A stretch of DNA of 64,000 bases from Lasiosphaeria ovina (taxonomy: Eukaryota > Ascomycota > Sordariomycetes > Sordariales > Lasiosphaeriaceae), in NCBI GenBank assembly GCA_033439765.1, contig JAULSN010000004.1, positions 1,932,001-1,996,000 of the forward strand, in the 5' to 3' direction. Both the position numbers and the translations under genes were made by a program. The number at the start of each line of letters is the position of its first letter. Position 1 is the stretch's first letter. The notes below the pieces were generated by a model. It had not been told where the DNA came from. It made no database searches and worked only from the letters and a program-made list of their open reading frames with translations. This document shows, one piece after another, positions 52,238 to 64,000 of the stretch.

Positions 52238-53717
52238 ATGCAGCAGGTGGCCGTGTACGTGCGGGCCACGGGCCGGCGGCTCGGGCGCGTCAATCGGCAC
52301 AACGTCGCAACGCTCCGGGGCGCGCCCGCCGCCGAGATCTCGGGCGCCCTCGGCGATCTCGGCACGCTGCTGCCGCTCATGATCGCCCTGGCCCTGCAGG
52401 GGTCCATCGACCTGCCGTCGACGCTAGTGTTCTCGGGCGTCTTCAACATTGTCACTGGCGCTGTGTTTGGCATTCCCTTGCCCGTGCAGCCCATGAAGGT
52501 CCGCACATGCCTGACTCTCGTCGTGCTCATGTTATCACATGGAAATCATGAACAATGGAGACAAATGACGCATGTGCTGTGCTGACGTGGTGTTATCTTT
52601 TATCTAGGCTATCGCGGCAGCCGCCATTGCCAGCGGCGCGTCGCTCCGGGACACTGTCGCCGCGGGCGCGTGTGTCGGCGCCGCGGTGCTGTTCCTCAGT
52701 GTCTCGGGCCTGCTGCGTCTGCTCACGGCCTACATCCCCGCGCCCATCGTGAAGGGCATCCAGGTCGGCGCCGGCTTCAGCCTGGCCATATCGGCTGGCT
52801 CGTCCCTGGTCGCGCAGCTGCCGTGGCTGTCGTGGTCGGCGGCGTCCCCCCTCGACAGCCGGCTCTGCGCGCTGGTCGTGTTTGCCGTCCTCGTCCTCAC
52901 CCAGCGCATGTATCGGCGCTTCCCGTTTGCCCTGGCCATCTTCATCTTGGGCTTGCTCGGCGCCGTGGTCAGCATCATGCTTCTCCAGCGAAGGTCAGAC
53001 AGCGAGTACGAAGAGCTGCCGCACTTCTCGCCTTGGAATCCGCGCCTCGTCTTCCCAGCCTGGGGCCACCGCGATGCCATCGGCATGGCCCTCGCCCAGC
53101 TTCCGCTCACGACGCTCAACTCCATCATCGCTGCTGCGGCGTTGGCTGCCGACCTGCTGCCTGCAGGCCATGCTGACAGCGTGCCGCCGCCGTCCACCAC
53201 GGCTCTCGGGCTGTCCGTGGGTGTCATGAACCTGGTCGGGTGCTGGTTCGGTGCCATGCCCGTCTGTCACGGTGCCGGTGGCCTCGCCGCGCAGTACCGC
53301 TTCGGAGCGCGCAGCGGGGCTTCCGTGGTGCTGCTCGGCGCCTTCAAAGCCATCGTCGGACTGGTCTGGGGCGATTCTCTGCGGGGTTTGCTGCACAGGT
53401 TCCCGCGCAGCCTCCTGGGGGTCATGGTGGCTGTGGCGGGTCTGGAACTGGCGCGCGTGGGGGCCGCCAGCTTGGATGATGCCGCGGGCAGTGTCGATGG
53501 CGTGGAGATAGCTGCGGCACGGCGCGAGGAATGGTGGACCGTCATGCTGGTCACGGCGGCAGGCATCCTCGCCTTCAAGAACGACGGCGTGGGCTTCGTA
53601 TTGGGCATGCTCTGCCACGGGGCCTACCGGCTAGCCGACTACGTCGAGGCCAAGAGGCAGAAGAACAGACTGGCGCGGATGCAAAGCGAGCACAGCCCGT
53701 TGCTGGGTTCGGGTTGA
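52238..53717 (+). CDS. Molybdate transporter, MOT1 family
   Basis: A multi-pass membrane protein of the MOT1 (sulfate-transporter-like) family that imports molybdate, needed for molybdenum cofactor enzymes such as nitrate reductase. Exons 52238-52498 and 52608-53717 give 456 aa. Both family motifs are present: EISGALGDLGTLLPLMIALA...GVFNIVTGAVFGIPLPVQPMK/AIAAAAIA near the N-terminus, and PLTTLNSIIAAAALAADLLP...GLSVGVMNLVGCWFGAMPVCHGAGGLAAQYRFGARSG in the second half. About ten hydrophobic segments are visible. The intron 52499-52607 (GTCCGC donor, TATCTAG acceptor) falls exactly after PMK. The C-terminus ends HSPLLGSG, a possible dileucine sorting signal (inference). Confidence 0.94.
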
Positions 53718-56700
53718 TTGATGCCAGGTCACGGGTGTGGGTATGGTATCATCCTGCCGGTAGGCAATAGACATTACGCATCGTACATACCTTCTAGTTC
53801 CATGCTTGTGTTGGCCGGCCGGGTCCAGGAGGAAGGCACCTGCTTCCATGTTGGGAGATCTAGATGGTCTGACTTACACTACTGGCACACCACTAATAGC
53901 ACTCCGGGTGTCGCACCTTCTTGGTTGACGATGTCGCTACTACTTCAAGTGATCTCGCAGTACCCAACGCACCTTCCTGCCGCTCTTCACTACCCCTTCC
54001 TCCCCCTCGTGATTCTTAGTGCTAGCAGTATGGACGCTTCCGAAGCAGTGCTCCGCCAAGACGGATAACGAGGAGAATTCGCTTGCATCTGCGAGGACCC
54101 CGTTGACACTCCGTCTCACATGTCGATGCAATTGGGTAACGGTTGGCCCTGACATGACAGTCCGTGATGCAGCGGAGCGGCCAAACCAACAAAATGGGTA
54201 CGGTTCCCGGATCCAAAATCCTTCAAAGGTCCTGGCGCTTCGCTGGGCCCCATTAATATCCATCATCCCTGACAATACGGGGACCCCCCAGCAGCTGGCG
54301 GCCGCGTTGGCGACCAATGCTGCGCCGTGCGTGCTCTCCATCTCCGCTGGCATTGATGCATGCTACTGCTAGCACGAGGTCAGAAACAAACAACAGCAAA
54401 CGACGGGGGAGGCTGTGCCACAGCGCCGCCATGAACATGATGCCCCATTGCCCACAACCCACCCCTCAAAACGATCCCGGCTGCCGAGCGGCGCGAGATC
54501 GGGCCACTTGGTGGGACGGACTTTGGACGTGTCTCCCGCCGCTGTGCCCCTCGGCCGGCGGCCCCAGGAGAAAGCTCGGCGTAAGATTTGGGGGCGGCAC
54601 TCGGTTGGTTTATGCATCCCATCCTCCAGTATCTCTCGTACACAATCTGGGCGAAACACGACCATGTGGGTGCGTGGAAACCGTCCAAGTGGAATAAGCA
54701 GACACAACCACATGGAACCATGGATGGGCCGGCGCCGGCCTCGCCCCGAACGGACAGGAGCACATGCCTGATGCGACCTGGGTTTCCCTTTGTCATTCTT
54801 TCGACCCTTGGTCGTGCGGCTGCTCCACGCCGCTTTTACATTTTCGCTTCTCTTCTTCAATTCGCTTCTTTCTTTTCTTATTCTTCACTTATCGGCGTGC
54901 GTGGCCAGCGTCGCATGGCCGGCGAGCTGAAAAGCCGAGCTAAACCCCTCACTGTTTCGTTTTGCACTAACCCCCAGGCATCTTGCCGCATTTCCTGATC
55001 CGTTCACCGCATTCCCGTCCTCGGTAGGCGGGGAGCCGATCTCCCAAGGCGCTAGTAACTGTGGCTTTTTATCTCCAATCCCCCTCACCCATGACCAGGA
55101 TGGACTGGGGGGGCTGATTCGACTTCCCCAGTTCCCCCATTCCGCGATCCGTCATGCTCGCATCCAGCCACAATCGTAGTGTCATTTTTCTGTCTGCCTC
55201 TCGGCATCGCTGATTGCTGGGACGAACCCGATGTCGTTTTAGGCAACCTTGGCAACCCGGCCGCATTTTCGAAGCTTCACCCTGCCCGGTCTCACTCACT
55301 CGCTCGCTGCTCACTGCTTGCTGCTACACGTCGTGTGTGTGTGTGCCCACACCAGAGAGTCAAAGTCTTACAAGCCGTCTTCCACACAGTAGGCCCCCCA
55401 GCTCCAAGCTTCCCGACCCAGCCAACCACACCTGTCTTCTGGAAGGCGTGAGGGACCTTCGATCAAGCCACTGTCTTGGGGGACACGAAAGGAAAAATCA
55501 GCCTTGGCTGGGGGGGTATCGCTGCATGGGGCGCAGCGGAACACTGCAGCAAGCAGCAAGTTCCAAACCCCATCGCCAGTCATGCCCGACAGCTGTTGGC
55601 CGAAATCAGACCCGTCGTCACGCTCCCGCCATCTCCCAGTGGGGAGACAGACAGCGGGAGTTTAATGTTCAATGCGCGCGGGCCCGAAAGGGGGGGCTGG
55701 CCTCCGTGCAGTGAACCGAAACCGCACTTCTTCAGACAATGTCACGGTACTTGTCCATGGACATCCAAGACCCACCCGTCCGTCCAAGCAAATCACCACA
55801 CTTACAATTTCCCAATTCGGCATATGGTATTTCCTCATTTGCCTCTCCGCTCCTCCTGTCATTACAAGTTTTCGCGCACATGACCCATTATCGGGCCCGG
55901 TATGGATATCTGTGAGCAAGGGAACTGTAATGCCAGTTGCGAATTACGGGCTGCGGATTCACTCTCTGCTTGCTTGGCTTTGCTGGGGTTGTTTGGGGCC
56001 GGTGGCCGAGACCGATGGTGACCTGGGGCCTGCCATCCATCCGTCGGCCTTGCTCTTCGTCTCGTGTCGTCTCGTCTTTGCTCGCCCTCTATGCATGCAT
56101 AACAGTAAAATGCCTACCTTCGGTGCCTTACCAACCTTACCTGCTATGTGCCACCCAAGGAGAGACATGTCTGCCCAATAGCTACCTAGATAAAAAAAAA
56201 AAAAACCCCCCGGGCGGCCTCACAGCAGCCCAGAGAGCCTGTCTTGCTTTCGGGTTGGCAGTTGGTGGGCGAGTCTTGGGCAAATAAGACACGGGCACGC
56301 AGGACAGGACGCTCCAGGCAGGACAGGACCTTCCAGACAAAGTAAAGAGGGACAATTCAGTGGAAGTGCTGATCTTGATGCCTTGGGTATCCGTGCAATA
56401 CGTCGTTATTTCCCCCCTTTATTACATTGTCCCAAGAGGAGATCTCAAGAACAAAGAACAGAAACGCAGACTTGTAAGTGCGCTGTGCATGTAGGCATGT
56501 AGGTAGGTAGTCTAGGTTTTAGTTGTTGATTGGTCTAGATTTTCCTTGCTGAGAAAGAAACATTACATGCATGCTTTGTTGAAAGAAATATGCAGTGGTC
56601 AAAACACACAAAGACGCAAAACAGCCGACCAGCAAGCAGTAAAGACAAGACATTATTGAATTGGCCCCCAAAAACTAAATAAACCAGAACAACAGTCGGT

Positions 56701-56941
56701 AGCTAGCTATCCAAGGTATCAAAAAGATGAGATAATTATCCATAAGAGCAACAACGTTTCCCCATAACCCTCCCGAGGGAAAAATAGCCTTGTGGTTTAT
56801 GTTGTATATATCTTGTATGTGCGCGCCCGAGGGACCATTTCATCCATCATAACGATCATCAGTAGTGTGCGATACATGTAAAAGGAAAAATATAAAAGGA
56901 GAAAAAAAAGGGACCGGATTGGTGAAACAAGGGGCTTGCGT
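53718..56941. other. 3.2-kb intergenic, no gene seen
   Basis: No convincing coding region between the molybdate transporter and the 3' end of the C2H2 gene. Contains simple motifs (TAGGTAGGTAG near 56500) and A-runs (56190-56203). Open frames lack codon structure. Confidence 0.5.
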
Positions 56942-59089
56942 TTAGCACCCATCGTCGTCCTCCTCGCCTTCTCCGTCGCGCAAGTCGTCGTCATCTTCCT
57001 CTTCCTCCTCGTTGTCGTCTTCGTCCATTTCCTCCCCCGTCACCACAATCTCCTCCTCTCCCTCTTCCTCGTCGTCACTGTGCAGCGCCGCGTTGCCAGC
57101 GGCAGCAGGTTGCACAGGCAGCAGAGCAGCAGGCATAGGAGTAGGAGTAATGACCACAGGGGCGGCGGCCACCACGAGCGTCGCCCCGCCGGGGCCGCGC
57201 CTGATGGGCGTGTTCAGCTCCCATGCGCCGGCGCGACCGGCCGGCGCGGGCTTGATAATGCCCACGTCCGGGCGCGAGGCCCACTGCACGAGCGTGGGGT
57301 CGTTGTCGCCGCCAAAGACAACGGAATCCTCCTTGCCGACGGCCGCCTTCTCGAGGTGCTTCGCAACATGCTCCATGCGCTGGTCCCAGGCGTCGGTGCC
57401 TTGGAACGCCTGGGTGCAGTCCCGCGCCGGGCACTGCATGTTGATTGGGAGCCTGCAGCGCTCCTGAATGGCCCGCTGCTGCAGGTTGCGGAGGTGCTCC
57501 TCCCACTCGAGCATTGACGGGTTACTGCTGGCGCTGCCAGCGTTGCCGACATTGGCGGACGGCACAGCGCTGCTGCCTCCGGATTTCTTGACCGCAGCTT
57601 GCTTCTTTTTGATGTTAGGTGGCGTGTGCATGCGGCGCAGGTGCTGAGTGTAGAGGTCCTTGCGATTGAAGATGGACCCGTTAGGAAGATTGGGTGCGGA
57701 AGAAGGCGTTGGGTTAGAGGCAGTGCTGCCACCTCGGGCCCTGCTCTTGGATCCGGCCGTCGTCGAAGCAGGGTGTGTGTTGCAAGTCTTTGCACATATC
57801 CCCTCTTGGCACAGCCAGTAGTGCAGGAGCAAGTGCTGGGAACTGACATGGCGCTTCCACTCGTTCTTGCTCGCGAATGTCGAGTCGCAGCCGGCAAAGT
57901 GGAAGACGCAGATAAAGGCCCGCGTGTGCTGCTTCTTGACATGGCTATCTAGGGTAGCTTGGTCTTTGAAGTGTTGCTGTGGGCATTTGCGACAAGTGAA
58001 AAGGCCTTTGACATTGCTGGATGTAGGAGGGAGCGCCTTAGGCGTCGACTGTTGATTGGCACTACTGGCGGCGCGTGTTGGCTTGCTTCCCTTCTTGGAC
58101 ACAGAAGGCATCGAGCGCGAAGGCGATGCGCTGGCGGCTGTGGCTTGCTTTGCTCTTGGTGCTCGTCGTGTTGGTGTTCGCTGGTTTGGCTTAGGTCGCT
58201 TGTCCGGTTGGTACTCGCCGTCTCCGTCTTCGTTCGGTCTCTTGAGAATTGGGGGCGCAGGCTCCTCGTCCGATTCGCGGTCTTCGTGATTGCCACCCTT
58301 TGACAGCGGCGGGTACTGGGGGGCTTCTGCCTCGATTTCTTCCTTGACGGCAGGCGCTAACTCGTCGGGGCTCGCCATTCGCTTTGTGCGGAGGCCGAGG
58401 ATGATTACAGGCTCACGGTCACACTGGCTGGCGGCCGAGTTGCAGCTCTCGAAGCTGTAGCCTCGCGAGGATAGACTGAAATCGTTTACGGCGCTCTCGT
58501 TTTCGCAGTACTCTAGTTGCTGGCTGGGGTTTACATCAATGGGGTTGACAAAGCTCTCGGTAGGTCCCATGCTCATGAACTGGATGGCGTGTGCGGGAGC
58601 ATTCCAATGCTCGAAGCCGCTATGATGCTGGTACGGCGAGAGCAGGGTAGTGTCTGGAGGCGTGCTGGGGAAGTTGCTGTCGAAGTGCGACTCGGTGTCG
58701 GCTGGAGGGCTCAGGGCACTGCTCTCCGAAGAGGAATGTTCGATAGACGATATGGGACTGGTGTAGCGGGCTGACTGCGACGGCGGCGGGACAGGGGGGA
58801 TGCCAACTGTTGGGCGCATATGTCCACGGCTCGCCGACATGTGTGAGGGAACATCGGCGTTGAAGAAGGCAGTCTTCTGGGTGTCTTCAAGGTAGCGCTG
58901 GACCAGCTGGGGAGGATTCCACTTGCTGAGATACGGGGCCGAGGGTGACGGGCTCTGGAGGCTCGGGTCGATGTAGCTCATGGGGACGTCCATGAGACCC
59001 TCTTCTGTATGCCCAAAGGGGGTGTTCTGGTAGGCCATGTCCTCGACGAAGGGATAGGCAGCGCCCGTAAACATGAAAGGGTTGTCCAT
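56942..59089 (-). CDS. C2H2 zinc-finger protein
   Basis: A putative fungal transcription factor of 715 aa in one exon, starting MDNPFMFTGAAYPFVEDM at 59089 (the frame opens 11 codons earlier but without an ATG). The N-terminal half is Ser/Pro-rich with KMAS/KEEIE-type charged patches and a nuclear-localisation-like run (RPNEDGDGEYQPDKRPKPNQRTPTRRAPRAK). Zinc fingers: FTCRKCPQQHFKDQATLDSHVKKQH (C-x2-C...H-x4-H), then CVFHFAGCDSTFASKNEWKRHVSSQH (C-x5-C...H-x4-H), and a distorted third region WLCQEGIC...RKDLYTQHLRRMH. A further C..C..H..H block lies near residue 580 (MQCPARDCTQAF...MEHVAKH). The C-terminus is very acidic (DEDDNEEEEEDDDD). Target genes unknown. Confidence 0.85.
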   Translation of the reverse strand: MDNPFMFTGAAYPFVEDMAYQNTPFGHTEEGLMDVPMSYIDPSLQSPSPSAPYLSKWNPPQLVQRYLEDTQKTAFFNADVPSHMSASRGHMRPTVGIPPVPPPSQSARYTSPISSIEHSSSESSALSPPADTESHFDSNFPSTPPDTTLLSPYQHHSGFEHWNAPAHAIQFMSMGPTESFVNPIDVNPSQQLEYCENESAVNDFSLSSRGYSFESCNSAASQCDREPVIILGLRTKRMASPDELAPAVKEEIEAEAPQYPPLSKGGNHEDRESDEEPAPPILKRPNEDGDGEYQPDKRPKPNQRTPTRRAPRAKQATAASASPSRSMPSVSKKGSKPTRAASSANQQSTPKALPPTSSNVKGLFTCRKCPQQHFKDQATLDSHVKKQHTRAFICVFHFAGCDSTFASKNEWKRHVSSQHLLLHYWLCQEGICAKTCNTHPASTTAGSKSRARGGSTASNPTPSSAPNLPNGSIFNRKDLYTQHLRRMHTPPNIKKKQAAVKKSGGSSAVPSANVGNAGSASSNPSMLEWEEHLRNLQQRAIQERCRLPINMQCPARDCTQAFQGTDAWDQRMEHVAKHLEKAAVGKEDSVVFGGDNDPTLVQWASRPDVGIIKPAPAGRAGAWELNTPIRRGPGGATLVVAAAPVVITPTPMPAALLPVQPAAAGNAALHSDDEEEGEEEIVVTGEEMDEDDNEEEEEDDDDLRDGEGEEDDDGC

Positions 59090-62000
59090 TTTGCGAGAGC
59101 GAGGGAAAAAGGCGTCAGTCACCGAGGCCGAGGCTCGCCCGGCGTTGGTCGGGCGGCGCTGGATGTGTTAAAGAATAAAGACGGAATGTCCTGGGAGCTG
59201 CAAGGCAAACCCAGACTAAAGCCTATTCAGCCTTGCTTGTGCGAGACTGGACGAGGTGAGGTGAGGCGATGAGGCGTGGGGAGAAGGCAGCGCCGCAAGG
59301 TCCCAGTCGGGAAGGCAGGGCGTAGTTTATTAGGTGAGTAATAAGGTAAGGTAGGTAGGTAGGTGGGCAGGGCTGGTAGGGGGGCGGGTTCGACAGAGCA
59401 AACCGCTTGGGAGGTCGGTCAGAGCGGGCAGGGGGGGCAAGCAAATATAACAGCAGCAGCAACAGCAACAAGAACCACAAGGTAGGTTCAAGTGATTGGC
59501 GACTATATAGGGAAGGCCTCAAGGCTTATACCGACTCGGGTGAGTGAGTGGAAGAGTACAACAAAAAAAGCCACACATGGTGTTGATGGAGGTGCAGACA
59601 AAAGTCTAGACCGGCGGGAGTGGGAAGGCGAGAAGATAAATGAGAGGACTCGTATTGTAAGAAGCAGTGTATGTATGTAGTGTATGTACAGTACCTGGCC
59701 AGACTCGATGGTGTCGTTGAGCGGAGCGGAAGAGCTGGCAGACGGCGTCTGTCTCCCCTCCATCGACCATGGCATGGCCCTGCCGCCCATGGCAGCAGAA
59801 GAGAAAGCTAGGGCCGTCAGGATGGCCGTGGGCATGGATGGCATGGGATGGGTCCTGGCATGGCGAGCTTGGCAGCTTTCCGGTTCTCCCCCCCTCTTCG
59901 CGTCTTCACAGCAAAAACCAGCAGAGCCTCATTAAGTCACCTCCCTCTGCAAGCATAGGCGCGAGAGTACAAGCAGGGGCTGGTTTGCGCTAGTAGGGGC
60001 TGGGAAGATGCCCGTCTATCGCTTTTGCTAGAACCAAGCCCATTCGAGCAAGGGCCCCCGCTGGCGGTCTTGGCGGTCTGCACCCCTGGCCCGCCCTTCT
60101 TGACGTTGCCAGAGGGTTGTCAGCGAAAGTCGAGCTTAATTTTATGTAAGCCGCGCTGGCAGGCAAGAGAGAGTCCTTCGTCCCGTTGTGTGGAGTCCCT
60201 GCGCCTCACAGGTGCTGCGCGTGCGAGAATAGGGTACCAGGGGGGCGTGCTGTGTCCTGGGTGTGGTGTCTGTGAGAAGTCTCTGGTAGTACTCTGTACA
60301 TAGACGCTGTACTGTGTACAGGACTCGCGAGCAGTGGGACAGACACGAGAGAGCCGAGAGAGTCGAAAGACGGTAGGTACTGTACTCCGTACACTCGTCC
60401 GCGGGGGGAACTGATCTGTCACAACAGTGGAAGTCTCAGACCCGCTCGTTCATCCTCCACACCTTCTTGCCTCCACGCCCCCTAGCAAGCCCCGGCTGGC
60501 CGTCGCTGCTTTGGCAGTGGGTGTAAGTCGTTCGCGCCCCGCCTGGCTTGGCACGCTCTAAAGAGGGGGCTGCGGGTGCGCAACAAAAGCACCAAGCAGC
60601 GCAGCACTTCCAGCAGCTTGTCTTGTCTTGCTTGCTTGCCGCCTGTACGCCCACGCCATCCATCCGCCGGTTTCGCTAATTTTACCCTACCGAGTTGCCC
60701 ATTCCGTCTGCTACCCACGCACCGATAACAAAATCACCTGCGAGGGCCTGAGAAGTGAGAAGGTTGAGGCTCTGCTGCCGCAACAACGAGCTCCCGCTGA
60801 TTCAACAGCGCAAACTTGACAAGCACCCGTCCCTAACACACTCGGTAACGACACGATGGCATGGCATGGCATGGCATGGCATGCTGCCACGGACGCCTCG
60901 ATTTATCAAGAAACTTTGCTCAGTCCCATCAGCCGTCCGGTGACCTGATGTTCTGATGGCCTGATGCGGACAAACGTATTATTTGACCCTTGTAGCAATG
61001 TGGCGGGCACGGCAAGCCACCGGACAGTGAAATGTGCTCGGCGATGCTTAGAATGCCGAAAGGGGAGAAGCCAGGTGTAGACGAGGTCAGGATAGACATA
61101 GGTTGGATCGGTCTCGACGTGAAAATATGCGCAATGGTGGCAGGTGAGGCGTTCGCCCAGGCCCTCCCCTCCACCTTTCCTCCACTAGACTCTACCCCTC
61201 CCCCAGAACTTCAAAAGCCACCACTTGATTTCTTCATGGGACCGAGCCAGGCAGATCGAGGCCGGTCCTCTCGGATTGGGTGGGCGGTGGTTGCCGAAGG
61301 TGGAATGCCTGACCGCTGCTACTGCAAGCCTGAAATCCTGAAAGCTATCGGACACTAGAACGCCTTCAATGGCGACCCAGCCCACCCAGCTCTCTATTTG
61401 CCGCTGCGCTGATCGCCCGGGTGGCATTGGGCCGGCGGCGTTTGCCGTCGCTTGTAGCTTCCGTCTCGAGCTTCTCGGGGGGCCCTTTCCCCAGCTGAGC
61501 GTTGGGTTGCGTCCTGTCAATTTGGAAACAGCTCAACATGTGCTATAATACGCCCTGGTAATTCTGGGATGCCAGCTGGTCCAGGCTCGCTATGTTGCTC
61601 TGCGTCGACTACCGTGATTCCCAGTTTGGACTCATGGTTCGAAGTCGGACGGAGCGGCTCATTATCGCGCCGTCGCCGGTCTCCTCGATGCCACTAGCAC
61701 AGCGTCGAGGCTGATCGACTTGCCCTACGCATGTTTATGTTTCGGGAATGCGGTCACCCCCATGGGAGGCGGGATGTAAAGATGACAGCATGGCTACCCT
61801 ACTACTGAGACCTTTTTTAGAGGCCCCGAGCATGGGATCCCACCTTGCCAAGAGGATGGATAGCCTCGAAGATATGGATACCGCCCGTACCTTTAGGTTA
61901 GTAGACAGCGTAGGGCCCTGGGAATGAAAGAACGACATCATCCGCAACTTGAGCTGAATAGACGTGGAAAAGAGAGTGACACGCGGTATCTTACCCCAAC

Positions 62001-64000
62001 CAACGCAGGCCGGTAGATACGGTACGGATACTCAAGGTAAGGTACCTCAGGTCTCGAAGATGAGGGATGGCCGACCAGTTAGTAACCAGTGCAGCGGTGG
62101 GCGTCGAGAGAGAGGGCTTCGGAGAATGGCCTGATCTTGAGACCTGATTTCAGATTTCAGGTGAACTACAACAAAAGCAACTTGTTTTGGAAGCCGCGTT
62201 CGTGAATGTGAATGGTGGAACAGCGGTGCTTGACGCCCTGGTCCCTGCCCCTGGCTCTTCGATTGCTCTTTCTCTCTTTGACCGGGCGCGGCGCCCCATC
62301 TGGACCCAAGCTTTTTAGGAACGCAAGTGATCGAGGATCGACACTCAACCGTACCTTCCTTCAATGACACGCGACGCTGCACTGCACCTCCGCTGTAATA
62401 AGTGAGCAGCACGCACTGCTCCGCGGTGTGTATGAATGAATGCGTACTTCGTGCACACTCGCTACCCTCAAGCCAGTCGTGTCGTCGGACTGGTCACATT
62501 GGGACCCATTTGCCTTTCGTCCCACAGGTCCCTTGCTCGCCGTGCGGGTGGTATTCGCACGTAGGAAGCACTGGAGACTCGAAGTATACCCTCCAAGTGA
62601 GATGTAATTTCTATCCGGGCATCACTCTTGCCCCGCAGAACCTCATCGCCCTTGTCCGTCAGTGGCCGGCCCCAGCCGACCAGGACGCTGATTCGATCAG
62701 ATGGTTAATTTTACCCTACGACTCCACTGCCCGACGTCCGTCCCCGCCGCCTCCTTCCACCTCAGCCCAGGTTCCTGTCTGTCATCATTCAATCTGTCTA
62801 GGTAGCGTCGCTAGTGGAGGAGGCATCTGCTCGGCCCGCCCCCAAGCCTCCCAAGGGCCCAAGTGCTTGGCCGCTTGGGCCGCTTCCCAATCGCTTCTCC
62901 TCCTGTACCCGATCTAGAAGCGACAGAGCAAGAAAGGTGTGGGCGGTCGCGAAGTGCCGTCCAGCTTAGGGCCAATCGATACCCAATGAGCTGAACAAAA
63001 CGAAATGGCTTTTTCTCAACCCGCAGCGGCTATTCCCAAAGGAAGCTCCCCGTCATTCGGGACTGTCTAGGTCGACGAGCCTGGCTAGTTGCCGCTTCAC
63101 AGATACCGCTGGCTTGGGCAGACTGCAAAAGCCGAATTGTGTCATCTATTGTATGTACAGTACATACCGCACATCTCTTGGGTCCTCGTAGGCCTCACGG
63201 TCTAGGGGCGCGTTGCGCACCCCGTCCCGCCCGGTCTCGTCCATGTGCCATGAGCAATATGTGTCTTGTGCCACAGCGCCCTCTCCTCTGGGCCTTGACA
63301 CCACCGACAGCCTGGAAACAATACCGACGGTGGGGTCGACCGACACCGAACGTACATCACCCGCCCCAAACCCACCTCGGAGCGAGCAACAATGCCACTA
63401 CTTCTTGCTAGTTCTATCTGGGGTCTCAGGTTTACATACCTACGTAGGTAGTGATGTCGTCGCTGAAGTCGTCATTCAATCCCGATTCGGTATCCTGAAC
63501 AAGGTAAGCGGATCGGATCGCTCAGGACGCCCGGCCACCAATAACAATACGTAACCCACTAATACTAGGCATTACCGTTGGCAAACGCCCTCTAGCGCGA
63601 GCATTTTTAATTCTGGAATCGAGAACTAGTTCAAGACGAGGAAAGCAGCAAAAGCCGTTTCACAGCCACAAGAGACTAACGTCCAGATGGAGCTTGGGCT
63701 GGACGCCCAACTAATCAGGCATTCAGGCACTGTGCTTTCTTTTCGAGTCGTCTTCAGGTTGTTTCTGCCTCGGTGAGCGTCTCGTCGGGTAATTGGCCCA
63801 AAGCCGTAATTGACCAAACAGATTAAGCCCGGTAAGGCGCCCGGGTCGGAGCGTCAGTGTCGCAGCGGCCGTGGTTGCCTCGTTTTTAGTGGGGCCCAAA
63901 GTACACTCTACTTGTGCTCTGGATCCTCAGTGCTTCGTTGACAACTTTACCAAGTTACCGTATTTTGGCGCGGCAATAAGAAGACAGACAGACAGACAGA
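59090..64000. other. 4.9-kb gene-poor flank
   Basis: No gene could be supported up to the window end. Parts are likely the promoter and leader of the C2H2 gene. It includes an (ATGGC)5 array at 60856-60880, several GTAC-rich motifs (60285-60395), a GTATGTACAGTACATAC palindrome at 63151-63167, and an (ACAG)n run starting at about 63981 and reaching the end. Confidence 0.5.

Noticed and set aside
59089..59122. GTG 11 codons upstream as start of the C2H2 gene
   Set aside because: Eukaryotic genes use ATG; the first ATG is at 59089. The same reasoning moves wetA to 43145.
61620..61660. GGTTCGAAGTC, tRNA T-arm-like
   Set aside because: No matching stem, A box or cloverleaf around it.

Overview
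This window is nuclear DNA from a filamentous ascomycete. Intron-interrupted genes carry short GT..AG introns (about 50-280 nt) with RCTRAC-type branch sites. The product set (WetA, HET domain, fungal Hsp70-like, SUR7/PalI, Mic12) is fungal. A free-standing 5S rRNA gene, rather than one inside the rDNA, and nonsense mutations of the CpA->TpA type that mark repeat-induced point mutation (RIP) point to Sordariomycetes, probably Sordariales. The genus is not resolved.

Layout. (1) 1-3.8 kb, accessory: the 5' part of an Hsp70-like gene, a degenerate tandem duplication and a broken coiled-coil gene. (2) 4.7-21.4 kb, a compact housekeeping block arranged as divergent and convergent pairs: MIC12 | mitochondrial bL17 >< UTP25 | eIF3f >< R3H-SUZ protein | zinc-knuckle protein >< CWF18 | PPR protein. 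Each divergent pair shares a promoter region of about 0.5-0.65 kb. (3) 22.1-31.7 kb, mixed: a frameshifted HET-domain gene, low-complexity repeats, a Q-rich coiled-coil gene, an acidic gene, an intact 5S rRNA gene and a second broken coiled-coil gene. (4) 31.8-34.9 kb: a SUR7/PalI membrane protein and a probable mitochondrial protein. (5) 34.9-48.1 kb: a very long non-coding stretch, a proline-rich hypothetical gene, the conidiation regulator wetA with a long upstream region, a GGCCT repeat island and a decaying hypothetical gene. (6) 48.2-52 kb, the oddest part: a hexanucleotide array, five dispersed copies of a roughly 30-bp repeat, and a 5S rRNA gene cut in two by about 2.2 kb that holds one RIP-riddled HNH-nuclease-like gene. 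(7) 52.2-64 kb: a MOT1-family molybdate transporter and a C2H2 zinc-finger protein, with long gene-poor flanks.

How the genes relate. The housekeeping block covers ribosome biogenesis and translation (UTP25, eIF3f, bL17m), splicing and RNA binding (CWF18, R3H-SUZ) and mitochondrial function (MIC12, PPR). They share basic cell functions but do not form a pathway cluster. The two strongest signals for follow-up are (a) the 5S rRNA gene apparently interrupted by an HNH-gene insert flanked by a 9-10 bp near-duplication, the HNH frame carrying 14 stops that are all TAG/TAA with no TGA and no frameshift, and (b) an apparent AT-AC intron, with a U2-like branch site, that restores a CCHC zinc knuckle exactly. 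All exon boundaries were deduced by reading frame and splice consensus, without transcript data.
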